NCBI RefSeq assembly: GCF_000412675.1
Contig: NC_021505.1
Coordinates: forward strand, 5,388,501-5,452,500
Reading direction: 5' to 3'
Source: Pseudomonas putida NBRC 14164
GTDB lineage: Bacteria; Pseudomonadota; Gammaproteobacteria; Pseudomonadales; Pseudomonadaceae
DNA length: 64,000 bases
This document shows positions 63,393-64,000 of the stretch, piece after piece; position 1 is the first letter of the stretch; the number at the start of each line of letters is the position of its first letter. A model generated the notes under the pieces. That model was given only the letters and a program-made list of their open reading frames with translations, was not told the DNA's origin and made no database searches. A program made the position numbers and the translations under genes.

Positions 63393-64000
63393 TTACCAAA
63401 ACTTCCAGGTATAACTTGTAATCAGACGATTCTCATCAAAGTCCGCACCATACTTAGTCTTAACTTTTATATTTCTACCTTCAAAAGCCAATCCACTGAG
63501 CGGGCCACTTTGAATAACATAAGAGAGAATAAAGTTCGTTTCGCTTTCGACGTTATCAGAAAGGCCAGGGCCGCGATCGATGTTTGTACCACGCAGATAA
63601 CGGGTCATAAACTTCAGCCCTGGCACACCCATTGCCGCGAAGTTATAGTCGTAACGGGCTTGCCATGAGCGCTCCTGGGCCTTGTAGAAAGCGATGGTTG
63701 ACCAGTTGACCAGGAATGGCTGGGGGGCGTAGCCATTTAGCAACGGGAAGGCATCATCGCCATACATACGCTGGTAGGCTGCGGTGAATGTATGTCCACC
63801 CTTGCTAAGCGCCGTCATCAGGCCCAGCGAGCTGTTATCAAGACTACCGGAAAGCTTTGCGCCTTCATCTTGAGTGTTGTAATAGCGAAGGTCTGACTTC
63901 AACGAATAGCCATTACCTAAGTCCATGGTATACGCTGCCGCAGCGTAATGTTGCTTGTAGATATCTTCCAGCTGACCAAAGTAATAAGTCGTATTGAGCT
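63393..64000 (-). CDS. OprD-family outer-membrane porin, C-terminal part
   Basis: The frame is open through the right edge of the window (..YYFGQLEDIYKQHYAAAAYT before an internal Met at 63926) and ends YTWKFW, a terminal aromatic typical of outer-membrane barrels. Repeated amphipathic strands such as LKSDLRYYNTQDEGAKLSG, WQARYDYNFAAMGVPGLKFM and FILSYVIQSGPL match OprD-type aromatic-acid porins of pseudomonads. It probably takes up mandelate or related acids. It is upstream of the AraC-type gene on the same strand, with a 68-base gap. Confidence 0.88.
   Translation of the reverse strand, partial: LNTTYYFGQLEDIYKQHYAAAAYTMDLGNGYSLKSDLRYYNTQDEGAKLSGSLDNSSLGLMTALSKGGHTFTAAYQRMYGDDAFPLLNGYAPQPFLVNWSTIAFYKAQERSWQARYDYNFAAMGVPGLKFMTRYLRGTNIDRGPGLSDNVESETNFILSYVIQSGPLSGLAFEGRNIKVKTKYGADFDENRLITSYTWKFW

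Overview
The window looks like a chromosome segment of a Pseudomonas putida-group bacterium. The left edge (1-1885) is GC-rich core DNA with a P. putida-type REP inverted pair, a DUF2076 gene, a YciC-family membrane protein gene and the last codons of hrpB. Nearly everything to the right is lower-GC accessory DNA that has entered hrpB.

The native hrpB gene (minus strand) is cut into pieces: its 3' tail lies at 1817-1885, its middle at 31511-33600, and its 5' part is not in the window. The first insertion (about 1885-31515, roughly 29.6 kb) has the architecture of a GInt island. A minus-strand operon of three large tyrosine recombinases plus a small protein (ginA-D, 31429-25550) abuts one boundary, and cargo fills the rest. 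Imperfect direct repeats flank it, and arrays of a short motif (ATTGAC / GTCAAT) sit in opposite orientation at its two ends. The island carries its own complete but diverged hrpB (22943-25465) next to the gin operon. The second insertion starts at 33600, in the codons for the DExH box of the same native gene. It has a different four-gene recombinase operon (33688-40029) facing away from the hrpB fragment, and its right end lies beyond the window.

Cargo of element 1, left to right: a Hachiman anti-phage pair (hamAB); a small unknown minus-strand cluster with a 41-residue peptide; a chemical-stress or catabolic module (MFS exporter, alpha/beta hydrolase with Cys nucleophile, AraC and LysR regulators, two cupins, a carboxymuconolactone-decarboxylase-like protein) bracketed by a duplicated DEDDh exonuclease locus; a putative zinc metallopeptidase; a stub of an ATPase gene; small Pseudomonas accessory genes with an XRE regulator; and a HEPN-type protein.

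Element 2 from 40 to 54.5 kb is a plasmid/defence-like region: a winged-helix protein with a 36-residue membrane peptide, a RiboL-PSP-type HEPN protein, a Ser/Thr kinase coupled to an RNase H-fold protein, a RelE-like/UvrD helicase fusion, a RusA-like protein, an MvaT-family silencer, a umuC (rulB) relic, a chemoreceptor and a frameshifted HEPN gene. From 54.6 kb onward it carries a mandelate/mandelamide catabolic cluster. MdlY hydrolyses mandelamide, MdlA racemises mandelate, MdlB oxidises it to benzoylformate, MdlC decarboxylates that to benzaldehyde and MdlD oxidises benzaldehyde to benzoate. A LuxR-type and an AraC-type regulator and an OprD-family porin accompany them.

All family assignments come from reading motifs and recalling families. 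No database search was possible.
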